Below the pieces are notes generated by a model. That model searched no databases, was not told where the DNA came from, and worked only from the letters and a program-made list of their open reading frames with translations. A stretch of 8,473 bases of DNA from an uncultured Candidatus Saccharibacteria bacterium. GTDB lineage: Bacteria > Patescibacteriota > Saccharimonadia > Saccharimonadales > Saccharimonadaceae. The position numbers were made by a program, and so were the translations under genes. Shown piece after piece: positions 1 to 5,953 of this stretch; the first letter of the stretch is position 1; each line of letters starts with the position of its first letter. The stretch spans positions 1 to 8,473 of the forward strand of contig CALIXG010000041.1 in the NCBI GenBank assembly GCA_938046495.1, written 5' to 3'.

Positions 1-931
1 CGAGTTTTTTGGCGCCATTTAGAATTTGGCCAACCATATGTGCAGATTCGGCGTAAGCATCGCGATCTGCATAGGCGAGATGGCCAGAAATTAGATTTTG
101 GTGCATGGCCTGAAACTTACCAAGATTGATTTCAGAAAGACCAAAGGGGTCAAAAAAGCTACCGCACATAAAATCACCAGCATTGCACCAAGTGCCAATT
201 TTGCCGGAGAACTTGGCGTTTGGTAGATAAGGTTTTTGCGCCCCCAGGATGCCATGCTCTACATTACAATCGGAGACATTAATGCGATAATCAGAGTACA
301 CGCCATGGTAGCAAGGCTTGTCAAACCCTTCACCCTCTGGGAGATGAAGTTTAGGGTCACCAAAGGTTGATAGGTAGATAATTTTTTCGGGATCAAGTGT
401 GCGGATGGCGTGACTCATCACGATGGCACCTTGAGAATAACCACCGAGAATAAATTTAGTATTCGGACAGCGATGAACGACCTCTTGATATAACGCCTGC
501 ATCTCTTTGATGCCAGTGGTCACACTATTATTAAAATAGTCATTTTTGCCAGCATGAATATAGGTATCGGCAATAGCTCCGAGATTTTCCACACTCACGG
601 CTGGATATTGATATTTGTATTGATTTGATTCTCCGAGATCATAAAAATCGTAGGATTTATATGCTGACTGTAGTACGCCACTAAGATTAGTCTTAAATTT
701 TTGATAGTTAATATCGGTTTTAGCTTTCTCTCCTGAGCCTCGAGCGAATACGGCTTGAATATCTTTGCATTCAACAGACTTCGAATTAACAGAGGCTAGT
801 GGTGTCAGGCTAGTAATACATATGGCCAAAGCACTGGAAAAATAGAGAAAGCACGGGGTCTTCTGGGGTATTTTCGGTTTGGATTTAGGTTTTTTACAAA
901 CAACAAAATGAGACTGTCTGGATGAGGACAT
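1..931 (-). CDS. secreted cutinase-family serine esterase (3' end beyond the window)
   Basis: Reading from ATG 931-929 leftwards gives 310 open codons with no stop, so the gene leaves the window. After a long basic N-region there is a hydrophobic stretch at about residues 27-46 (LYFSSALAICITSLTPLA), consistent with a signal peptide. Cutinase hallmarks follow in order: ARGSGE at 63-68 (oxyanion region), the nucleophile elbow GGYSQGA at 163-169 with Ser166, the WCNAGDFMC block at 248-256 with Asp253 flanked by Cys249 and Cys256 (the family's conserved disulfide), and HLAY at 284-287 with His284. Cys55 and Cys155 fit the second family disulfide. The text after His284 resembles family C-termini, so probably little is missing. 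A segment with Cys207 and Cys222 looks like an extra loop. AAAGGA at 936-941 is a good ribosome site. Cutinases hydrolyse esters of cutin, lipids or cell-wall glycolipids outside the cell; the substrate here is unknown. Family assignment is strong, role inferred. Confidence 0.85.
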   Translation of the reverse strand, partial: MSSSRQSHFVVCKKPKSKPKIPQKTPCFLYFSSALAICITSLTPLASVNSKSVECKDIQAVFARGSGEKAKTDINYQKFKTNLSGVLQSAYKSYDFYDLGESNQYKYQYPAVSVENLGAIADTYIHAGKNDYFNNSVTTGIKEMQALYQEVVHRCPNTKFILGGYSQGAIVMSHAIRTLDPEKIIYLSTFGDPKLHLPEGEGFDKPCYHGVYSDYRINVSDCNVEHGILGAQKPYLPNAKFSGKIGTWCNAGDFMCGSFFDPFGLSEINLGKFQAMHQNLISGHLAYADRDAYAESAHMVGQILNGAKKL

Positions 932-935
932 AATT

Positions 936-941
936 TCCTTT
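936..941 (-). promoter_or_regulatory. ribosome binding site of the cutinase-like gene
   Basis: The minus strand reads AAAGGA followed by AATT and the ATG at 931. This fixes the start of the esterase and shows it is translated from a led mRNA. I see no convincing -10/-35 pair in the A+T-rich stretch 942-1100; several T-rich hexamers are possible, none distinctive. Confidence 0.6.
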
Positions 942-1100
942 CTATTTTGTATTTTCGGTAAAAGTTCTAATTTGATTATTGGCTGAAATGCAAAATAAAA
1001 CAAGTGAAAAGGAATAAAAATGATGAAAAAATGAAGTTTCTTCCCTGTTATTTTAAGAAAAAATTAGTTAAGCATAAGCAAGTTATGGGGACAAAATAAT

Positions 1101-1128
1101 GAAAAATAAAAAGGAGCCATCGTGGCTC
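1101..1128 (-). terminator. rho-independent terminator of the glutaredoxin/hydrolase operon
   Basis: On the minus strand GAGCCA, loop CGA, TGGCTC (1128 to 1114) is followed by a T-rich run CTTTTTATTTTTC down to 1101. It lies 26 bases past the stop codon of the alpha/beta hydrolase and separates that operon from the cutinase gene. Confidence 0.8.
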
Positions 1129-1154
1129 TAAAGAGTGAGTGGTATCATTTTGGG

Positions 1155-1904
1155 TTAATCTTTAAGTTTTGGTAAGACTAGCTCGGCGATTTTTTCTGGG
1201 GTTTCGTAATTGATGAGATGTCCGGCATTCGGGATAAAATCTACTTCGGCGTGGAATTTTTTGGCAATTTCTTTTACTTTGCGGGATGGATTCATGCGGT
1301 CTTTTTTGCCAGCGATGAAGTAGGCTTGTTTTTCAAAATTAAAATCAGAAATCGAGTAGGACATAGAAAAAACAGCGGCTCGCATTTCATCTCGAATAGA
1401 AGTAAATTTACGAGCACACGCGTAGGTGAGATCGAGAATCTGACGTTTCTTAGAACGATGGGCACCCGAAATGAGAAATTCTGTGCAGACATAGCTAACA
1501 AATTTATTAGGCACCAAGGCAATTAGCGGAATTAGGGGTAAAATAAATTTTGGGGGATGTGTAGCGATAGGGCTAAGGAAGAAAATCTTATTATGAATAA
1601 GGTGGCTGTATTTTTCGGCAGTGGCGGCGGCGAGGATAGACCCCATAGAATGGCCAATCAGAATTGGGTGATCAAGGTGTTTGTCGAGGATGTAGTTCGC
1701 GATAAAGTCCGCGTAGCCATCTTTAGTAAAATCGGTAAAATTTGGCAAAGTTTCATTTTGGGTGTTAAAAGCTGGTGGGATATCGGGACTAAAAACCTGG
1801 TACCCCTCAGCTTCGAGCAGTTTTTGAAATTCAGCCAAACCTAAATGATTGCCACGAAAACCATGGACGAGTAGAATGGGTGGTTTTTGGTCGGATTTTT
1901 TCAT
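1155..1904 (-). CDS. alpha/beta-fold hydrolase
   Basis: A 249-residue cytosolic protein with no signal peptide. The N-terminus has the oxyanion motif HGFRGN (15-20), the nucleophile elbow is GHSMGS (84-89) with Ser86, the acid is Asp202 in GKKDRM, and the histidine is His229 in NAGHL. All three catalytic residues are present and in the usual order. Residues about 120-145 form a hydrophobic cap-like segment. This family includes esterases, lipases and peptidases, so the substrate cannot be named. The gene starts 3 bases after the stop codon of the glutaredoxin-like gene. The ATG has no Shine-Dalgarno sequence in front of it (the upstream bases are GCTGTTTAATTA), so translation probably depends on coupling to the upstream gene. 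A terminator follows at 1101-1128. It is not obviously related to the neighbouring cutinase. Confidence 0.85.
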   Translation of the reverse strand: MKKSDQKPPILLVHGFRGNHLGLAEFQKLLEAEGYQVFSPDIPPAFNTQNETLPNFTDFTKDGYADFIANYILDKHLDHPILIGHSMGSILAAATAEKYSHLIHNKIFFLSPIATHPPKFILPLIPLIALVPNKFVSYVCTEFLISGAHRSKKRQILDLTYACARKFTSIRDEMRAAVFSMSYSISDFNFEKQAYFIAGKKDRMNPSRKVKEIAKKFHAEVDFIPNAGHLINYETPEKIAELVLPKLKD

Positions 1905-1907
1905 TAA

Positions 1908-2135
1908 TTAAACAGCTTTAATTTTTTCGAGCGCGTTTAAGATTCCTTCACGGTCAAAACCAAGAACTTGAATCGGATTTTTGTCGGATTCATCAGTAAT
2001 GATGGTAATTGGAACCGCAGAAATGCCTGGAAAATTACTAGCATCAAGTTCAACGTATTCAAGATTTTTTTGCTCTAACCAATCAATAAGAGCGTGGCAA
2101 TAGCCGCAAGTAGGACTCGTAATGACTTTAATCAT
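1908..2135 (-). CDS. glutaredoxin-like thiol-disulfide protein
   Basis: A 75-residue single-domain thioredoxin-fold protein. The N-terminal strand MIKVITSPT leads into the redox motif CGYC (Cys10, Cys13). The cis-proline loop is AVPIT with Pro42, and a GF pair near 59-60 with a closing helix matches small glutaredoxin/NrdH proteins, whose length is about 75-85 residues. It lacks a signal peptide, so it should act in the cytosol as a dithiol electron carrier, for example for ribonucleotide reductase or for reducing protein disulfides; the partner is not visible here. It is the first gene of a two-gene operon with the alpha/beta hydrolase. AAAGGA just upstream supports this ATG; another ATG five bases earlier is in a different frame. 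Confidence 0.85.
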   Translation of the reverse strand: MIKVITSPTCGYCHALIDWLEQKNLEYVELDASNFPGISAVPITIITDESDKNPIQVLGFDREGILNALEKIKAV

Positions 2136-2139
2136 AACA

Positions 2140-2162
2140 TCCTTTCGTTGTTAATTATTATA
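2140..2162 (-). promoter_or_regulatory. -10 element and ribosome site of the glutaredoxin operon
   Basis: On the minus strand TATAAT lies at 2162-2157 and AAAGGA at 2145-2140, ahead of the ATG at 2135. This predicts a leader of about 15 bases. I do not see a good -35. A small perfect A+T palindrome (CTAAAA-TG-TTTTAG, 2181-2168) lies just upstream and is the only hairpin between this gene and the end of the S41 protease gene. Confidence 0.5.
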
Positions 2163-2201
2163 TTATTCTAAAACATTTTAGGAAAAATCACAAGGTTTAA
2201 G

Positions 2202-3395
2202 CTAGAGTGACTTAGCTTTATCGAGCTGAGGATCTTTGTCTTCGGTGATATCCTGGACGGTGCGATCAATTTCGACGTCTGGCTTGATGCCGGTCTTATT
2301 GATTGAGGAGCCATTCGGTGTGTACCAGTGAGCAGTAGTGACCTTGAGTTTACCGCCATCGCTGAGATTGAGCATAGTCTGCATGACACCTTTTCCAAAA
2401 GAAGTCATGCCGACAATAGTGGCTTTTTGATAATCTTTGAGGCCGCCAGCAACGATTTCAGAGGCAGAAGCAGTGGATCGATTAATTAGAACGATGGTTT
2501 TGGTATCCTTAAAGATAGGATTTTTGCCACGAGGGACGTAGTCGGTTTTGTCGTCATTGTGGATGGATTTTTCAATCATATATTTATCGCCGCCGTTAAG
2601 CCAAAGTGAAAGCATTTCACCCGCCGCTGAGACATAGCCACCACCGTTATTGCGAAGATCAAGAATAACTTTATCGACCTGCTTGGCTTTGGCTTGCTCA
2701 GCGAGCTTGCGTACAAGGGCGCCGGTGTCTTCGGCAAAACGGTAAACAGAGATGATGGCGGTTTTATCGCTATAGGAAATGTCTGCGGAAACGTTATTGA
2801 TTTTTTCGCGAGTCATTTCGAAAGTCAGAGTTTCAGCGCCACGGAGTACTTCAACTTTGACCTTGTCGCCGGCTTTACCGCGAAGTTTTTTTGCGACATC
2901 TTCGGTAGTTTTACCGTCGACATTTTCGTCGTCAATTTTTACGATACGATCACCAGGTTTAATGCCGGCCTTACGCGCGGGGTTGTCTGGAAGTGTGCGT
3001 ACTACCACAGTGTGATTATTACGAAAAGTGAGTTCCATGCCAACTCCGGCTTCATTAATTTCACCGTTGAGATCAGATAAGAATTCGTTCCCTTCCTTGG
3101 CCGTAAGATAAGTAGTGTAGGGGTCATCAAGTGCAGCGGCAATACCACGCTTTGCACCGGTGAGAGCATTTTCTTCGGTGACTTCACCATCATAGAAGGA
3201 TCTTAATTCCGTGTAGATTTCGTTAAGAGAATCCCAATTGGCCTGTTCGCTTTTACGAAAACCAATATAAGGAGAAAAATTTGTAAGAATAAATTGCCAA
3301 TTAGAGCCAACAAAAAAACCTGCAACGAGGAAAATAAATGAAGTGATAATTGAAGTACTAAGATTGATTTTTCGTGGTTTCCACTCTGTTTTCAT
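2202..3395 (-). CDS. S41 family C-terminal processing protease (CtpA/CtpB type)
   Basis: A 397-residue protein. A single N-terminal membrane segment (about 15-35) should anchor it with the rest outside the membrane. A helical region (50-100) is followed by a PDZ domain (about 105-195, with GIKPGDRIVKIDDENV at 144-159), which binds substrate C-termini and controls activity. The S41 catalytic core follows: DLRNNGGG (246-253), STASASEI (307-314) and SFGKG (332-336). Aligned by spacing with E. coli Prc (Ser430, Asp441, Lys455), the catalytic residues are Ser310 and Lys335, with Asp321, so the Ser/Lys dyad is intact. Ctp proteases trim or degrade envelope proteins and commonly regulate murein hydrolases; the adjacent CHAP hydrolase and FtsEX make that role likely here. 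It has its own promoter abutting the ATG and follows a terminator, so it is transcribed separately. No Shine-Dalgarno site is present. Confidence 0.93.
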   Translation of the reverse strand: MKTEWKPRKINLSTSIITSFIFLVAGFFVGSNWQFILTNFSPYIGFRKSEQANWDSLNEIYTELRSFYDGEVTEENALTGAKRGIAAALDDPYTTYLTAKEGNEFLSDLNGEINEAGVGMELTFRNNHTVVVRTLPDNPARKAGIKPGDRIVKIDDENVDGKTTEDVAKKLRGKAGDKVKVEVLRGAETLTFEMTREKINNVSADISYSDKTAIISVYRFAEDTGALVRKLAEQAKAKQVDKVILDLRNNGGGYVSAAGEMLSLWLNGGDKYMIEKSIHNDDKTDYVPRGKNPIFKDTKTIVLINRSTASASEIVAGGLKDYQKATIVGMTSFGKGVMQTMLNLSDGGKLKVTTAHWYTPNGSSINKTGIKPDVEIDRTVQDITEDKDPQLDKAKSL

Positions 3396-3401
3396 TACTT
3401 A

Positions 3402-3410
3402 ATTATAGCA
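3402..3410 (-). promoter_or_regulatory. extended -10 promoter of the S41 protease gene (leaderless)
   Basis: The minus strand reads TGC-TATAAT-TAAGTA-ATG. This is a perfect TGnTATAAT extended -10 whose hexamer (3407-3402) ends six bases before the start codon. With the usual geometry, transcription begins at or next to the A of the ATG, giving a leaderless mRNA. No -35 match is seen, as is common for extended -10 promoters. Confidence 0.7.
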
Positions 3411-3443
3411 TAATCGATAAGACTGGGTGGCGGTTTTTAGGTT

Positions 3444-3473
3444 AAAAAAATACCGCTGGCTTGCGGTATTTTT
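3444..3473 (-). terminator. terminator after the CHAP hydrolase gene
   Basis: Arms at 3463-3473 and 3446-3456 pair as AAAAATACCGC with GCGGTATTTTT around a six-base loop, and on the minus strand seven T follow the GC core. The A/T symmetry means it could also stop plus-strand transcription. It lies 13 bases past the CHAP stop codon and just upstream of the S41 promoter, isolating the two transcripts. Confidence 0.88.
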
Positions 3474-3485
3474 GAAGGTAATGAT

Positions 3486-4721
3486 CTAGTCGAAATGGAT
3501 GTAGCTGGTGAATTGATTTGGACTTACTTTGGTACGTACGCCGAAATCTCCCCATTGACCAGATTTAGATGAGTATGGATTGTTGTATTCAGAGACTGTA
3601 ATGGTACCGTCAGCATTAACCGATTCAACCCAGGCTACGTGACCGAATTGACCGCTAGTAGTTTGAGCGATAGTGTGAGCAGCAGGTACACGGTCGACAC
3701 GATAGCCACGGGCACGAGCGGCGGCGGCCCAGCTATAGGCGTTACCCCAACCGGTGATGCGGATATTCCGACCGTAGTATTCAACAGCTTTATAAGCAGC
3801 ATAACTGGTACATTGACAAATGTAATAAGAATCTAGAACACCAGCGATATTGTCACGAGGGCAAGAATATCCGTAATTGCCGACAAATGCGCCGTAACTG
3901 TTAAAACCATCGGCTTTGGTACCGAATCCAGCGCTAGTAGAGGCGCGAGAAAGATATTCCTGGTATTCTTTATTGATTAACTTAATTTTCTCTTCCCTTG
4001 AGGCAGCAGCTTCGGCAGCGAAGGAGGCGGCATTATCCTTATACTTCAAAATAAGTTCTTGTTGCTCAGCTTTTTTATCTTCAATAGCTTTGCGCTGAAT
4101 TTGTTGGTCTAAAATAATGCGATCGATTTCAGTCTTTTGCTTTTCGAGATCATCTTTCATGGTCTTTACGTTTTGAGCAGAGGAATTCACCTGGTCTTTA
4201 GCGGTGTCGATGCGAGATTTCTTTTCGGCAAAATCTGAAAGTGAGTTACTGCTAGCGAGCACCATGATAGCGTCGGTTTCACCTTCAAGGTGAATATTAA
4301 CTAACATATTCGCAAGAGCTGCACGTTGAAGTTTGAGTTTTTTAGTGGTATCTTCAATTTTGATTTTGAGGTCGCTAGCTTCGGCTTCGTTCGCTTTAAT
4401 GCGTGCTTCGTAGACAATAATTTCCTGTTGCATACGTTCGACTTCACCTTCGAGGGTAACAGCGGCTTTGGCGGCTTGGTTGGCTTTTTCGGCGGCTTCG
4501 ACTTCAGCTTTTTTGGCGGTACGACAGGCGGCACTAGTACAGTAGGCTTCATTTTCTACTGCTGAAACATTAGAGTCGTTCTTTTGAATGAATGGAATAG
4601 AGCCTAAAATGAGCGCAAAAATTAGGGTAAAAATAAGAGTACGACCTTTTTTCATGGTTTTAACTTTACGATAATTTTTTGCGTTTTTTCGAATCTTAAA
4701 ATTGTTTTTTATTTTGCTCAT
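3486..4721 (-). CDS. secreted coiled-coil CHAP-domain peptidoglycan hydrolase (PcsB-like)
   Basis: From ATG 4721 the product is 411 residues. A very basic N-terminus (about 1-27) and hydrophobic segment (about 28-45) form a signal peptide, with likely cleavage near VSA (about residues 52-54). Residues about 70-250 are long Ala/Glu/Lys-rich helices typical of a coiled coil, interrupted by a segment (IMVLASSNSLSDFAEKKSRI, about 152-171) resembling the hinge region of PcsB-type proteins. A short linker leads to a C-terminal CHAP domain (about 275-411): the nucleophile is Cys304 in CQCTSYA, the histidine is His361 in GHVAWVE, and Glu378 in ITVSEYN is the likely third polar residue. CHAP domains are amidases or endopeptidases that cut peptidoglycan. 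Placement directly after ftsEX strongly suggests it is the hydrolase that FtsEX activates at the division site. I prefer the ATG with GGAG nine bases upstream over an in-frame GTG at 4736. Confidence 0.9.
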   Translation of the reverse strand: MSKIKNNFKIRKNAKNYRKVKTMKKGRTLIFTLIFALILGSIPFIQKNDSNVSAVENEAYCTSAACRTAKKAEVEAAEKANQAAKAAVTLEGEVERMQQEIIVYEARIKANEAEASDLKIKIEDTTKKLKLQRAALANMLVNIHLEGETDAIMVLASSNSLSDFAEKKSRIDTAKDQVNSSAQNVKTMKDDLEKQKTEIDRIILDQQIQRKAIEDKKAEQQELILKYKDNAASFAAEAAASREEKIKLINKEYQEYLSRASTSAGFGTKADGFNSYGAFVGNYGYSCPRDNIAGVLDSYYICQCTSYAAYKAVEYYGRNIRITGWGNAYSWAAAARARGYRVDRVPAAHTIAQTTSGQFGHVAWVESVNADGTITVSEYNNPYSSKSGQWGDFGVRTKVSPNQFTSYIHFD

Positions 4722-4730
4722 TAAACTATA

Positions 4731-4790
4731 CTCCACTATAATTTAATTTGTTATTTTAGTACTTGATGATACTTTTGCTATATTTTAGCA
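4731..4790 (-). promoter_or_regulatory. promoter and ribosome site of the CHAP hydrolase gene
   Basis: An extended -10, TGC-TAAAAT, lies at 4790-4782 on the minus strand and closely resembles the S41 promoter. It would give a leader of about 54 bases ending in GGAG (4734-4731) nine bases from the ATG. A second -10-like hexamer (TATAGT) lies closer to the start but would remove the ribosome site from the mRNA, so the upstream one is favoured. Confidence 0.5.
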
Positions 4791-4833
4791 TACGAGAGTA
4801 CGAAAAAGCAATGCTTATTTTGATTTGGTGAAG

Positions 4834-4862
4834 AAAAAAGCTCTGCTTATTTTAAGCGGAGC
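4834..4862 (-). terminator. terminator of the ftsEX transcript
   Basis: On the minus strand GCTCCGCTTA (4862-4853), loop AAA, TAAGCAGAGC (4849-4840) forms a ten-position stem with one internal C/A mismatch, followed directly by TTTTTT (4839-4834). It lies 69 bases past the ftsX stop codon and ahead of the CHAP promoter. Confidence 0.8.
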
Positions 4863-4931
4863 GGAATGGTGTTGTTTGACAATTTAAGCTGAGCGGAAGG
4901 CGTGAGCGTTATTTTAGACTAAATGGAATAT

Positions 4932-5945
4932 TTAGAGTCGCTTGAGGTATTTGCGGACGGCAATGGAAGACGAGAGGAAGGCGATAAAAATACCAAGTAG
5001 GGTGAGGGCTAGACCGATCAGGAAAATGCTTGGCGAATTTACGAAACTAGAAACTAGGGTGACATCAATGTCGTAGCCACTGAGTTTTGGGGCGATGAGG
5101 CGGAAGAGGAAAAAGCCGATGATAGTCGAGATGATACCGGCGAAGAAACCAGACATGATAGCCTCAATGAGGAATGGGCCGCGAATAAAATGATTATCGG
5201 CACCGACTAATTTTTCCATGTAGATTTCTTCACTACGAGAGTAAATAGCCATGCGGATGGTGTTGAAAATGACCAGAACGGAGATAACTAGAAGAATGAG
5301 AGAAATGGCGAGACCACCAGTTTTAGCAATGTTGGACCAAGAAGTAATAGTTTCAATAGCGGTGTCATTAGTGTCGTAGGTTGGTTCCTTTTTTGGATCG
5401 AGATTTTCGTGAACTTCCGAATCGGTATTAACGATTTCCTTAATGGTGTTAAGTTTATTCGTATCGTAGACTTTTATGCGAAGTGCGGAAGGCATAGAGG
5501 AAAGCATGAGCTCTTTCATATCGGGGTCGTCGAGGGTAGAAAGAAGGTTATTTTCATTATTTTTCTTGGTTTCCTCAACGAATTTATTGAATTCTTCCTC
5601 GGTGGTAGTGTAGGAAATTTGACGAATATTAGAGTCGGAGGAAAATTTTTTCTTGATTTTTTCAAGAGTGATGATTTCGGTATTAGGCTTAAAGTAAATG
5701 GTAATATCGACTTTTTCGCGCATTTTATCGGCGGTAGAAGATAGTACCAAGCTAGCAGTGGCGGTAGCAAAAAGCAGGGTTAAAGTGAGAGTCATCACGA
5801 AAGTCGAAGTGATAGAAAGCCAAATATTACGACCATAGCCGATGATGCCGTATTTCATGATGCGTAAATTAGTGCGAAGGAGATGTCCGCGACTATTTTT
5901 TTGCATGGTTTTGAGTTTTCTTAAGGTTTCATTTTTTTGTTTCAT
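4932..5945 (-). CDS. ftsX: cell division protein FtsX
   Basis: A 337-residue membrane protein with the FtsX layout: a cytosolic basic N-terminus (1-40), a first membrane segment (about 42-70), a large extracytoplasmic domain (about 71-205), then three membrane segments (about 210-230, 257-285, 304-328) and a short basic C-terminus. The cytosolic loop after the second segment carries RSEEIYMEKLVGA (237-249), the conserved FtsX signature that contacts FtsE. FtsX passes FtsE's ATP-driven conformational change across the membrane to a murein hydrolase; the CHAP protein encoded next is the obvious partner. The start at 5945 is favoured because AAGGA (5955-5951) is well spaced and overlaps the ftsE stop codon, leaving an eight-base gap and implying coupled translation. 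Internal Met14 and Met30 lack comparable sites. Confidence 0.95.
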   Translation of the reverse strand: MKQKNETLRKLKTMQKNSRGHLLRTNLRIMKYGIIGYGRNIWLSITSTFVMTLTLTLLFATATASLVLSSTADKMREKVDITIYFKPNTEIITLEKIKKKFSSDSNIRQISYTTTEEEFNKFVEETKKNNENNLLSTLDDPDMKELMLSSMPSALRIKVYDTNKLNTIKEIVNTDSEVHENLDPKKEPTYDTNDTAIETITSWSNIAKTGGLAISLILLVISVLVIFNTIRMAIYSRSEEIYMEKLVGADNHFIRGPFLIEAIMSGFFAGIISTIIGFFLFRLIAPKLSGYDIDVTLVSSFVNSPSIFLIGLALTLLGIFIAFLSSSIAVRKYLKRL

Positions 5946-5953
5946 AGATTTCC

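Noticed and set aside
2168..2181. Palindrome CTAAAA-TG-TTTTAG as terminator of the S41 protease gene
   Set aside because: The six-pair stem is almost all A/T with a two-base loop and no T run, too weak to call as a terminator.
2694..3080. 128-codon plus-strand open frame within the S41 protease gene
   Set aside because: It is antisense to the PDZ and catalytic regions of a clear protease, with no start signals and no recognisable motif.
4722..4736. GTG start adding five residues to the CHAP hydrolase
   Set aside because: The GTG overlaps the GGAG ribosome site that is well placed for the ATG at 4721, and it has no ribosome site of its own.
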